DNA of 64,000 nucleotides, from the NCBI RefSeq assembly GCF_000011225.1, contig NC_004432.1, positions 558,001 to 622,000 of the forward strand, given 5' to 3'. The DNA is from Malacoplasma penetrans HF-2 (GTDB taxonomy: Bacteria > Bacillota_I > Bacilli_A > Mycoplasmatales > Mycoplasmoidaceae). Below are positions 54,492 to 64,000 of the stretch, in pieces. Under the pieces are notes generated by a model, which was not told where the DNA came from, ran no database searches, and was given only the letters and a program-made list of their open reading frames with translations. Made by a program: the position numbers and the translations under genes. The first letter of the stretch is position 1. Every line of letters starts with the position of its first letter.

Positions 54492-56233
54492 ATGGAAAGA
54501 AAAATTAGTGAATTAAAATTATCCTACATAAATAAGATAAATAATCAACCATCTGCATCTTTTAATAAAGATCAAAAAGAAATAGCAATAAAAATTATTG
54601 AAAAAGCTAATGATGAAGATTTAGATAATATTTATAAACTTTTAAATATGAGAATTAAAACAGGATTTGTTTTTGATTTGTCACCAAATGAAAACAGGAA
54701 ATCCATTTCATGATTAAAATATAATAAAGAACTATCTATTAATGACAAAAAAGCAAATAATTATTATGAATATGATGATGATAATTTAACCAATAGCAAT
54801 CTTTTGATTATTGGTGAGAATTATGATGCTTTAAATAATTTACTGCTAACACATAGAGGGATGGTAGATATTATATATGGGGACCCCCCCCCTATAATAC
54901 AGATGCATCATATAATGAAAAAAATAATTTGCTTGAAGAAGAAGTGTTAAGTAAAAAATCAAATAAGTTTTCATATAGAGATAAGTTTAGCAGATCTGGA
55001 TGATTAAATATGATGTCTGAAAGATTGAAGAAAGCTAAACAACTTCTTAAAGATGATGGAATAATTTTTATATCTATCGATGATAATGAACAAGCCTATC
55101 TAAAAGTGTTGATGGACGATATTTTTGGGGAAGATAATTTCATTTCTAATATTGTGTGAGACAAGAGAAATGCACAAAATGATAATAAATATATAGAAAA
55201 AAATCATGAATATATTCTGGCTTATTCTAAAAATTGAAAAAATTTTAAAATAAACCAGGTATTTGAAATTAATAAGAAAAAAGGCCAACTTATTCAAATG
55301 ACGATTGGAGCAAACGAAGATGGTTTACTTGTTAATCGTAAAAATATGGGTTGAACATTATATTTTAATCCTGCAACAAATGAAAAAATTCCACTTATGG
55401 ATTATGACCCCAAGAAAGTTGAAAGAGATTCTACTATTGAGAATCTTTATAAAGATGACAAAGAAATAATAGACAAAGGTTTTGTTCCTATTAGACCACC
55501 CATTAAAAATGGTGTTTTATTAAGATGAAGCTGAAGTTTTGATAAAGCTATAGAAAGAATTGAAAAGATTATTCCTAAAATGACAAAGAATGGGTATTCT
55601 TTATTTTATGCTGATGAGAAAGAGTATAAGCAGGTATCTCACAAAAGTATTGTAAGATTCAATATTAATCAATCAATTATAGATAATATTTCATCTTCTA
55701 AAGGAAGTAATACATTAAGAAAATTAGGTATTGAATTTCCTAATCCAAAACCTGTTGAGTTAATAAAGTTTTTAATTAACAAACACTCTAATGAAAATGC
55801 AATAATTTTAGATTTTTTTGCTGGTAGTGGTACAACAGGGCATGCAGTTATGGAACTAAATAGTGATCCAAAAACTAAAGGAAATCGTAAATTTATTTTG
55901 TGTACCAATGAGGAAAGAACTAAGCAAGATATCAACAAAACAATTGCTAAAGATATTTGTTTTGAAAGGCTTTATTGTTTAATTAAAAATATTAAGACTA
56001 GTGGGGAATCTTTTAATAATTTATCAGTGGATGAATTGAAAAAATATCAAGATGTTTCACTAAAAACTTTTAATATTAATTATGCAGATGTATCAATAAA
56101 TTCTAATATTGATAAATTATTAGAAGAAATTAAAAAATCTATGAGATTAATTCACAGAGATTTTGACATTAATAATGAGTCTATTATCAAGCAGCTTTAT
56201 TCACTTTTCACATTAGAAAAGGAGAATAATTAA
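54492..56233 (+). CDS. mod: Type III DNA methyltransferase (Mod), phase-variable, out of frame
   Basis: The frame starting at ATG 54492 runs to a run of nine C (54884-54892), where it must shift to continue into 56233; UGA is Trp throughout. With seven C the joined protein (about 580 residues) has IIYGDPPYNT, the catalytic motif IV (DPPY) of beta-class adenine methyltransferases, and later DFFAGSGTTGHAV (about 55812-55850), motif I, in the order typical of type III Mod. Target recognition lies between them. With nine C translation ends about 14 codons later at TAA. It modifies adenine in DNA; Res is the next gene, four bases on. In this AT-rich genome such a C-tract is exceptional, so it is most likely a slippage switch set OFF here. 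Confidence 0.92.
54884..54892 (+). repeat. Poly-C tract (9 C) inside the mod catalytic motif
   Basis: Nine consecutive C in the codons for the Pro residues of DPPY. Seven C gives the native motif in frame, ten gives DPPPY, eight or nine shift the frame. Confidence 0.95.
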
Positions 56234-56237
56234 AATT

Positions 56238-58535
56238 ATGGAATTAACTAGTGTTCAAAATAAAGCTGTTAAAAAAATTGTTAATTATTATATAGAAAAT
56301 AAAGAAAAATTTATATACTTTAATGCTCCTACAGGGAGTGGTAAAACATTCATGATAGCTAATGTTATTAGTGAAATACTAAATTTTAATTTAGCTAAAA
56401 ATAAAAAAAGTATTTTTATAGTTTTTACATTGTCTCAAGCTGAGTTACCTGTTCAATTTGATAATAAGCTAAAAGATTATCAAAAAAATTTGTCAACAAA
56501 ATTTGAAAGTATTTATCAAGACTCACCATCAAATACAAATATTAAATCTCCTGACAATGAATTTGATATTAAATATGAAGGTTATGATGTGTTAGTTTTT
56601 GGAACCTCATCATTTGGTAAAAATAGAAAATTTTCTGAGTTAGGAAAATTTAAAGCTTTAATAGAAGAGTTAAAAAATAAAGGGTTTGAAATTATTTATA
56701 TTCGAGATGAAGCACACATTGGAGACAAAAGAAAAAACACTAATGATGGGTTAGATGAACAAAAGCTAGTTATTGATGAAGCAAGTTTTGTTATTAAAAT
56801 GACTGCAACTCCAGATTTTAACAATAATGGAGCTAATGTGTTTATAAAAGAGAAAGATCTAAATAATGATGACAATAATTGCTATTTATTAAAAACAAAC
56901 CATCACTGAAATATTAATTTTGAGTCTGATATCATAGATGATGATATTATTTTGGATACAGCAATTAAAACATTTAAGGACATAAAAAATAAATACAATA
57001 TCAAATCAAAAGAGTCTGGTAAAATCATTAATCCTGCAATGTTGATTCAAATAAGTTCAAAAAATCAATTTAATGAAGAGATAAAAGAAAGTGATAAAAG
57101 AATTGATTAAATTATTAAAGTTTTGAAGGAAAATAAACTTTCATGAGTTATTTACCTTTCAAATAGAAAAGAATCATCTTTAAAAGAGACAGGGAATAAA
57201 ACAGATGTTTCCTTAAAAATGATTTCAAGAAATAATAGTAATATTGATGTGATAATTTTTAAAGTAGGACCTGCAACAGGATGGGATATCCCTCGCGCTT
57301 GCATGTTAGTTCAATTAAGAAAAGTTTGCTCTGAGAAATTAAACCAGCAGACTATTGGCAGGATTAAAAGAAATCCTAGAAGTGATTTAAAAAAAGATGA
57401 TTTGTACTTAGATTATTGAATTTATTCTTCACATCAAGAAAAAACTAGAGAAATACATAATTACAAATTACAAGAAAAATTTGAAAATACTAATTTCCCA
57501 TCTATTATTGTTACATCAAAAACTAAAAATGAAAACAAGGAAATGAATTTAAAATTTTGGTCTGAAGAAGCATTTGAATATATTAAAAAACAAGAAAAAG
57601 ATTTTATTTTTTATTGAAAAGATTTCTTTGTCAATAATAAAGATAATTTTATATCAGTTAAAAGTATTATATATGGTTCTGATGATAAGAAAAATAGTAT
57701 TTTCAGAGAGAAACTTTTTAATATTTTGGATATAAATATGTTTATATTTAAAATTTTCAAAAAATATCATTGGTTAAATAAAAGAGAATTAGAGAAAATA
57801 TATTTGAAATTATTTTATACACATGACATGGATTACACACAATTTCTTTTTATATTTTGTAATCTTTTTGTTGAAGAGTTGAATATTAAAAGAAATAAAT
57901 ATTTGTCCAATACTGATAGAAAATATGAGATAAATTACTTCAATACATTACCTAAACAATTCATTGTTTATGAAGGGGAAAATAACAAAGTTAATATTAA
58001 AGATATAGAAGGTATTTATGCTTATAAAAATATTTCATATGATAAAAAAGATAATGACTTTCAATTTTTAGACAGCATGCCAGAAAATGTTTTTTTAACT
58101 TTTATTAAAAAAGAAATAATTTTTAGGAATTTAGAAAATAAAATTGAGTTACTTGCAAAAAATCCCCTTCAGTCAACAATTTATTGTGAGTATTGGAAGG
58201 CATCTGAATCAAAGTATTGCAAAGCATACATAGATTTTATCCTTAAAGTTAAAAATAAAAATGAATTTGTTTTTATTGAAATAAAATCATTGGATTTTGA
58301 TTATGATGAAAGAAAAACTGAATCTATAATTAATGAATTAAAATGTTATGAAAATTCAATAAATAGTTCAACTATGGATATTCATTTAGCTGTGATCCCA
58401 ATAGGAAAAAATCAAAAAATATTATCAAAAAATTATGAGATGGTCCATATAAAAAATAAAAACAGTTCACAAAGTAATAAAACTAATTATAAATCTATAA
58501 CAGATTTTTTAGACTATTTAGAAATGATTAATTAG
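56238..58535 (+). pseudogene. res: Type III restriction endonuclease subunit (Res) with nonsense codon
   Basis: One frame of 765 codons, but codon 291 (57108-57110) is TAA after GAT; the frame is intact on both sides. Motifs: Walker A APTGSGKTF (about residue 30), RDEAH (DEAH box, about 157), KMTATPDF (motif III), QQTIGRIKRNPR (motif VI, about 372-383), and in the C-terminus YIDF plus EIKS, fitting a PD-(D/E)xK nuclease. Res needs Mod for specificity; it cuts unmodified DNA. The stop separates the helicase lobes and removes the nuclease, so the system is probably inactive in restriction here. Confidence 0.88.
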
Positions 58536-58664
58536 TATCTATAAAAAACTATAATTTGTTGTTAACAAATGAAAAATAAAAACTTTTTAAATTTAATATA
58601 CACATATATATGACTAAATATTAAAACATCTATTGAATATAAATTACATTGGTTTTAGTAATTT

Positions 58665-59534
<870 letters not shown>

Positions 59535-59597
59535 ATTAATTACTCCTATATTTAGAAAGTACTAATAATTATAAAACTGATATTATATGCACAATTA

Positions 59598-59627
59598 AAA
59601 AAAGATGATTGTAATAATCATCTTTTA
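59598..59627 (-). terminator. Terminator of the GNAT gene
   Basis: AAAAGATGATT / AATCATCTTTT hairpin; read on the minus strand it ends in a T-run, just past the stop of the GNAT gene. Confidence 0.75.
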
Positions 59628-59655
59628 ACTTATTAAATACAACTTATATTCATCT

Positions 59656-60138
59656 TTATAATTCTTCATTGTTAAAGTAGAATTGTGCTCTATTATGTTT
59701 ACCAGTGTGTTTTACAATATATTTTTTATTAGTGTAATTATCTAAAGTCTTTTTTCAAAAAGATTCAGCAATTAAAGACAATGGTGCAGTTTTAATAACT
59801 CAATTACCCTTATAGGTATTAAATATTATTCTTATTGCTTTTTCACCAATCTTTTTATATCTACAGTGACTTAAAACAAAGATTTCTCCCACTTCATAAT
59901 TATTATTAACTTTCTTATTTATTAATATGAAACCTAATAACTCTTTATTTGATTTAATAAAATAAGCAAAGTTATTATCACTATCATTAAAGTATTTATC
60001 TAAGTTATAAACATACTCACAAGTATCTGAATTGAATATAAAAGGTAAATATAAACTTAAATCATGTAAATAAAGTTGTAAAAGTTTTTCTAACTTTATT
60101 CTTTGGTTAAGTTCTACTCTTTCTAATCTTATTTCCAT
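59656..60138 (-). CDS. GNAT-family N-acetyltransferase
   Basis: A 160-residue protein with the GNAT layout: an N-terminal helix-rich part, LLGFILI (strand 4 region), EVGEIFVLSHCRYKKIGEKA (strand 4 and the acetyl-CoA loop, family R/Q-x-x-G-x-G/A). One TGA near residue 113 is Trp. The acceptor is not predictable. It lies next to the tRNA gene on the same strand. Confidence 0.8.
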
Positions 60139-60263
60139 AATTTAATCCCTTTTATATTATTTATTATTATCCTTAACTTTATTTAAGTTTTAAAAATATA
60201 TAAATATATAGTAAAAAAAGTCTGATCTTTTAAATATAAAGATCAGACTATGTTTTGTACTAA

Positions 60264-60349
60264 TGGTGCTCAGAAAGGGACTTGAACCCTTAAGGTATCA
60301 CTACCGGTAGATTTTGAGTCTACTGCGTTTGCCATTTCGCCATCTGAGC
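60264..60349 (-). tRNA. tRNA-Leu (CAA)
   Basis: A class II tRNA with a long variable arm. Acceptor stem GCTCAGA/TCTGAGC, anticodon stem GTAGA/TCTAC and loop CTCAAAA giving anticodon CAA (reads UUG). T-arm AGGGTTCAAGTCCCTT with the conserved TTCAAGT loop. A 3'-CCA is encoded. Confidence 0.93.
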
Positions 60350-60363
60350 AATTCACTTAAATA

Positions 60364-60369
60364 ATTATA
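60364..60369 (-). promoter_or_regulatory. -10 box of the tRNA-Leu promoter
   Basis: TATAAT on the minus strand, ending 14 bases before the tRNA 5' end. No good -35 box is seen. Confidence 0.5.
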
Positions 60370-60466
60370 CTAATAAACTTAATAATATTTTTTAAATTTT
60401 ATTTATTTTAATCATTTATAATTTATTAGTTAAAATTTAAAATAACTCTACAGGAAATCTTAAATA

Positions 60467-63421
60467 ATGATCTTTTTAAAAAAATTTGAAGCTATAGGTT
60501 TTAAATCATTTGCAGACTTTACCAAACTAAATTTTGACTCTACTATGATTGGAATTGTAGGTCCAAATGGTGCTGGTAAATCAAATGTAATTGATGCTAT
60601 TAAATGAGTATTAGGTGAACAATCAATTAAATCACTTAGAGGTAAAAAAAGTGATGACATTATTTTTCATGGTTCTAAATCTAAAGAAGCTTGTGAATAT
60701 GCACAAGTTACTTTAACATTTGATAACACTAAAAAACAATTACATTTTGATGGTGATGAAGTTTCTGTTAGTAGAAAATTACATCGTGGTAATGGAAATA
60801 ATGAATACTATATTAATGGTCAATTAACTCGTTTAAAAGATATCCATGATATTTTTAGTGATACTGGTTTATCAAAAGGGTCATTAGGGATTATTTCACA
60901 AGGTACTGTTAACTGATTTGCAGATTCTAAACCAGAAGAGAGAAGAACTATTTTTGAAGAAGCTGCAGGGATTAGTAAATATATTAGAAAAAAAGAAGAA
61001 TCTTTAAGACAACTAGAAAGAACTCAAAATAATTTAAATAGAGTAAATGACTTAACTAAAGAGTTATATAAAGATATTAAAAAACTTGAAGTTCAAGCTT
61101 CTAAAGCAAAAGAATATAGTGAGAAAAAAGAAGAACTTACAAAGTTAGAAATTTCTATTTTAGTTAAAGATATTGTTCAAGCTAAATCAGATTTAGAAAC
61201 TGTACAAACAAAGTTAAATAATTCTAAAAACATTAAACAAGAAGTTGGACCTAAATTAGAAATGTTATCTAACCAACTAAATGCACATAAAGAAATGCTT
61301 ACAAAAGCAGAAATTAATAATGATAAGTTTTCATGAGAGCTTGGAAGTATTAAAGACAAAATTAAAGAACTAGAGCTTCAAAAAGTTACTTTTGAAAATG
61401 ATTTAGCAATTGATATGAATTCTTCTGATTTTGAATCAAGAATAAATGCTATTGAAACTTCAATTATTGTTAAAGAAAAAGAATTATCAACAGTTAATAG
61501 TATTCTTGAAAGAAACAAAAGTGAAGTTAGTGAATTTACAGAAAAGCTAGATAATTTAAAATATGAAAGTAAACTTTTAGAAAAAGAAATTTTAGATTTA
61601 TCTAAAACAGTTACTAAACAAGAAAGTGATTTAGAACACCTTTCTGTTCTTTTAAAATCTAAACCAAATTTTGGTGGTGGGGCTAAAGCTATTTTGGATA
61701 ATAAACAAGCTTTAACTGGAGTTTTAGGAAGTGTTTTAGATTTTGTTAAATGTGATCCAATCCATGAAAAAGCAATTACAACTGCTCTTGGTAAAAATAG
61801 TCAAAACATTGTTGTGAACACAAGTAGAGATGTTAAAAGAGCAATTGATTTTTTAATTAATAATACTGCTGGTGTTGCTACATTTATGCCGGTTTATGAT
61901 ATGAATCCAAAGCCAATGCGTGATGAACACCATCAAATCTTATTGCAATTAGATGGCTTTATTGGCATTGCTAGTGAACTTATAAAATGTGATAAAAAAA
62001 TTAAACCAGTATTTGATGTTTTATTAAATAAGGTTATTATTGCAAATAATTTTGAACAAGCTTTAGAAATATCTAAATATACTTATCAACTTTATAAAAT
62101 TGTTACTTTAGATGGACAAATTATTAATCCTCATGGGGTAATAACTGGAGGTTATACAAAACATCTTAGTGATTCATTAGTTTCAGTTGATAAAAAAATC
62201 AAAGCAATTGAAAAAGAAATAGAAGAAAACAAAAAGACTTTAGCAACTAAAGAAAATAGAAAAGCAGAAGTTGAATTACAAATCATTGATCTAGATTCAA
62301 AAGTTAGAGAAAGAAAAATTAATTTAGGGATTTACTTCTCTTCTGAAAAAACATTATCTGAAGAAATTGTTAAACTAAAAACTGAATATCAAAAATCTAC
62401 TAAGAAAAACTTTGGTGATTCTGAAGCTAACCTTGCTAAAGATATTAAAGAAATTACAGATAGATTAAATAGCTTAAATAACTCAAAAGAAAAAGTAACT
62501 TATGAATTAAATACTAATGAAAATACTAAAAGAGAACTTAAAAAAACTATTAATGATTTAGAAACTAATATTGATCAAAATAGAAAATTGTTAAATGAAA
62601 GTACTGATGTAATTGTAGAACTTACTGAAACTGAAGTTAGAAGTAAATCAGTATTAGAAGTTAGCAAACAAAAGCTAAATGATACTTATAAAATGACAAT
62701 TGAAAATGCAATTGAAAAATATAGTCAACCATTAGAAATTTCAGATCAAGCAGCAAGAAATAGAATTGAAAGACTTTCAAAAGAAATTGGGTATATCGGT
62801 CCAATTAATATGGATGCTGTAAATGAGTTAAAAGAAAAGTCTGAAAGATATGAAAAAATGAGAAATGAAGAAATTGAAATTACTCAAGCAAAAGAAAATA
62901 TCTTAGACACAATTAAAGAACTTGATCAAAAGGCTCATGAAGACTTTGAAAGAACAATTATTCAAATTAATGAAGAACTTCCAAAAACATTTAAATACTT
63001 ATTTGGAGGAGGATCTTGTTCAATCAATTTTACAGATCCAACAGATATTTTAACTTCTGGGATTGATATTAGAGCAAACCCACCAGGAAAACATGTTAAT
63101 TCATTATTTGCATTATCAGGTGGAGAAAAAACATTAGTTGCTCTTTCAGTGTTGTTCTCAATTCTAAAAGTAAGTTCATTCCCATTAGTAGTATTAGATG
63201 AGGCTGAATCTGCTTTAGACCCATCAAATGTTGAAAGATTTGGTGATATTATTTCAGCATATTCAAATGAAACACAATTTATTGTAATTACTCACCGTGA
63301 AGGAACAATGTTACGTTGTGATAAATTGTATGGAGCAACAATGCAACAACAAGGTGTTACAATTATGTTCCAATCAAAAGTTCAAGAAGCTAAAAAATAT
63401 GCTTCAGATGATCAAGAATAA
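60467..63421 (+). CDS. smc: Chromosome segregation protein SMC
   Basis: A 984-residue SMC ATPase that organises and separates chromosomes with ScpAB. Walker A is GPNGAGKSN near residue 34, a first coiled coil to about 400, a hinge (about 420-560 region, with GGYTKHLSD), a second coiled coil, then signature LSGGEKTL and Walker B PLVVLDEAESALDP near the C-terminus. The coiled arms are shorter than in B. subtilis SMC (about 1190). Many TGA codons encode Trp in the head. It is followed 25 bases later by ftsY, a common neighbour. Confidence 0.96.
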
Positions 63422-63446
63422 TTTAAGTAGTTAATTGAGGTTTAAT

Positions 63447-64000
63447 ATGGCATTTGGTTTTTTTAAAAAAATTGTTAATAAATTAAAAGGTAAAAAAGAA
63501 GGTAGCTTAGAAGATCTATCAGCAAAAATTGAAGAAAAAAATATTGAAAAACAAGCTGAGATTTTAGAGGTACTTCCTGAAAAACAAAAGAAATTTGATG
63601 AAGGATTAAAAAAGTCTTCTTCTACACTTTCAAAAGCAATTACTGAAATTGTTAAGAAATTTAAAAAAGTTGATGAAGAGTTTTATGAAAACATTGAAGA
63701 ACTTTTAATATCTTATGATGTTGGAGTTTTAGCAACAAACAAAATTACTGATGCTATTAGAGAAGAAATAACTTTCCAAAATGTTGAAGACCCTGATTTA
63801 ATTAAAGAAATTATTGTTGATAAAATTTTTACTTATTACATTCAAGATACTGACACTAATACATTTTTAGATATTAAAAAAGATAGAACTAATATCTTAT
63901 TGATTATGGGTGTAAATGGTGTTGGTAAAACTACTTCAATTGCTAAGATTGCTAACCACTTTATTAAAAAAGATAAAAAGGTTTTATTAGTGGCAGGTGA
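63447..64000 (+). CDS. ftsY: Signal recognition particle receptor FtsY, 3' end outside window
   Basis: The first 184 residues of the SRP receptor, which docks ribosome-SRP complexes at the membrane. A Lys/Glu-rich N-terminal A-domain, then the helical N-domain (KVDEEFYENIEELLISYDVGV matches the FtsY LEELLxxDVG motif), then the G1 loop GVNGVGKTTSIAK (about 63909-63945). The remaining GTPase motifs lie past the window. Confidence 0.95.
   Translation, partial: MAFGFFKKIVNKLKGKKEGSLEDLSAKIEEKNIEKQAEILEVLPEKQKKFDEGLKKSSSTLSKAITEIVKKFKKVDEEFYENIEELLISYDVGVLATNKITDAIREEITFQNVEDPDLIKEIIVDKIFTYYIQDTDTNTFLDIKKDRTNILLIMGVNGVGKTTSIAKIANHFIKKDKKVLLVAG

Noticed and set aside
55669-55938. Minus-strand open frame inside mod
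   Set aside because: It is antisense to the conserved motif I region of Mod and has no start signals.

Overview
The window is AT-rich DNA from a mollicute that reads UGA as tryptophan. Almost every long gene here is interrupted by in-frame TGA at positions where the family expects Trp (for example the GH1 beta-glucosidases, the MnuA-type nuclease and SMC). UAA and UAG remain stops. The M60 peptidase, the tandem signal-peptide proteins without cysteine, the PTS-based sugar metabolism and the Prp/L27 pair suggest a host-associated Mycoplasma, perhaps of the M. penetrans/M. iowae kind. That placement is inference.

Layout. 1-4.9 kb: an ATPase-like gene (5' end cut off), a degenerate 6-phosphogluconate-dehydrogenase-like protein, a membrane protein, an IMPACT/YigZ protein and an unknown protein. 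5.0-19.3 kb: a surface/secretion region. It has a membrane-anchored M60 peptidase with an in-frame TAA, a partner membrane protein, four tandem paralogous surface proteins each with the same promoter plus 20-bp palindrome, a small zinc-ribbon protein, and a membrane nuclease whose catalytic motifs are in circularly permuted order. 19.3-23.1 kb: housekeeping genes (ppa; rplU-prp-rpmA behind a structured leader). 23.2-30.7 kb: an Ula-type PTS operon with a PRD/EIIA regulator, an epimerase-like protein, EIIA, EIIB, EIIC and transketolase, so imported sugar can flow into the pentose phosphate pathway. 30.9-37 kb: a fused EIIA-EIIB-EIIC beta-glucoside PTS with a long C-terminal extension and two tandem 6-phospho-beta-glucosidases. 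37-42 kb: HAD phosphatase-trpS (minus), Spx-like, nadK and an orphan EIIB-like protein, then a zinc alcohol dehydrogenase. 42.2-46.6 kb: four paralogous membrane proteins and one chimeric remnant. 46.7-51.8 kb: pgi, a ZIP metal transporter, gapN and an aldo/keto reductase. 52-54 kb: a coiled-coil gene followed by two 5'-truncated tandem copies with different heptad numbers. 54.5-58.5 kb: a type III restriction-modification system with a nine-C tract inside the catalytic DPPY motif of mod and a nonsense codon in res. 58.6-64 kb: aldo/keto reductase, GNAT, tRNA-Leu(CAA), smc and ftsY (cut by the window end).

The strongest observations are these: (i) the poly-C tract in the methyltransferase active-site motif, currently out of frame; (ii) the circularly permuted MnuA-like nuclease; (iii) the four-gene surface family with shared promoter, operator-like palindrome, terminator and a single Asp-box; (iv) an 11-bp inverted repeat flanking a 127-bp promoter-bearing segment between adh and a membrane-protein gene, a candidate invertible switch; and (v) the coiled-coil triplication with a compensatory base change in its terminator. 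Several of these features are typical of surface or defence variation.
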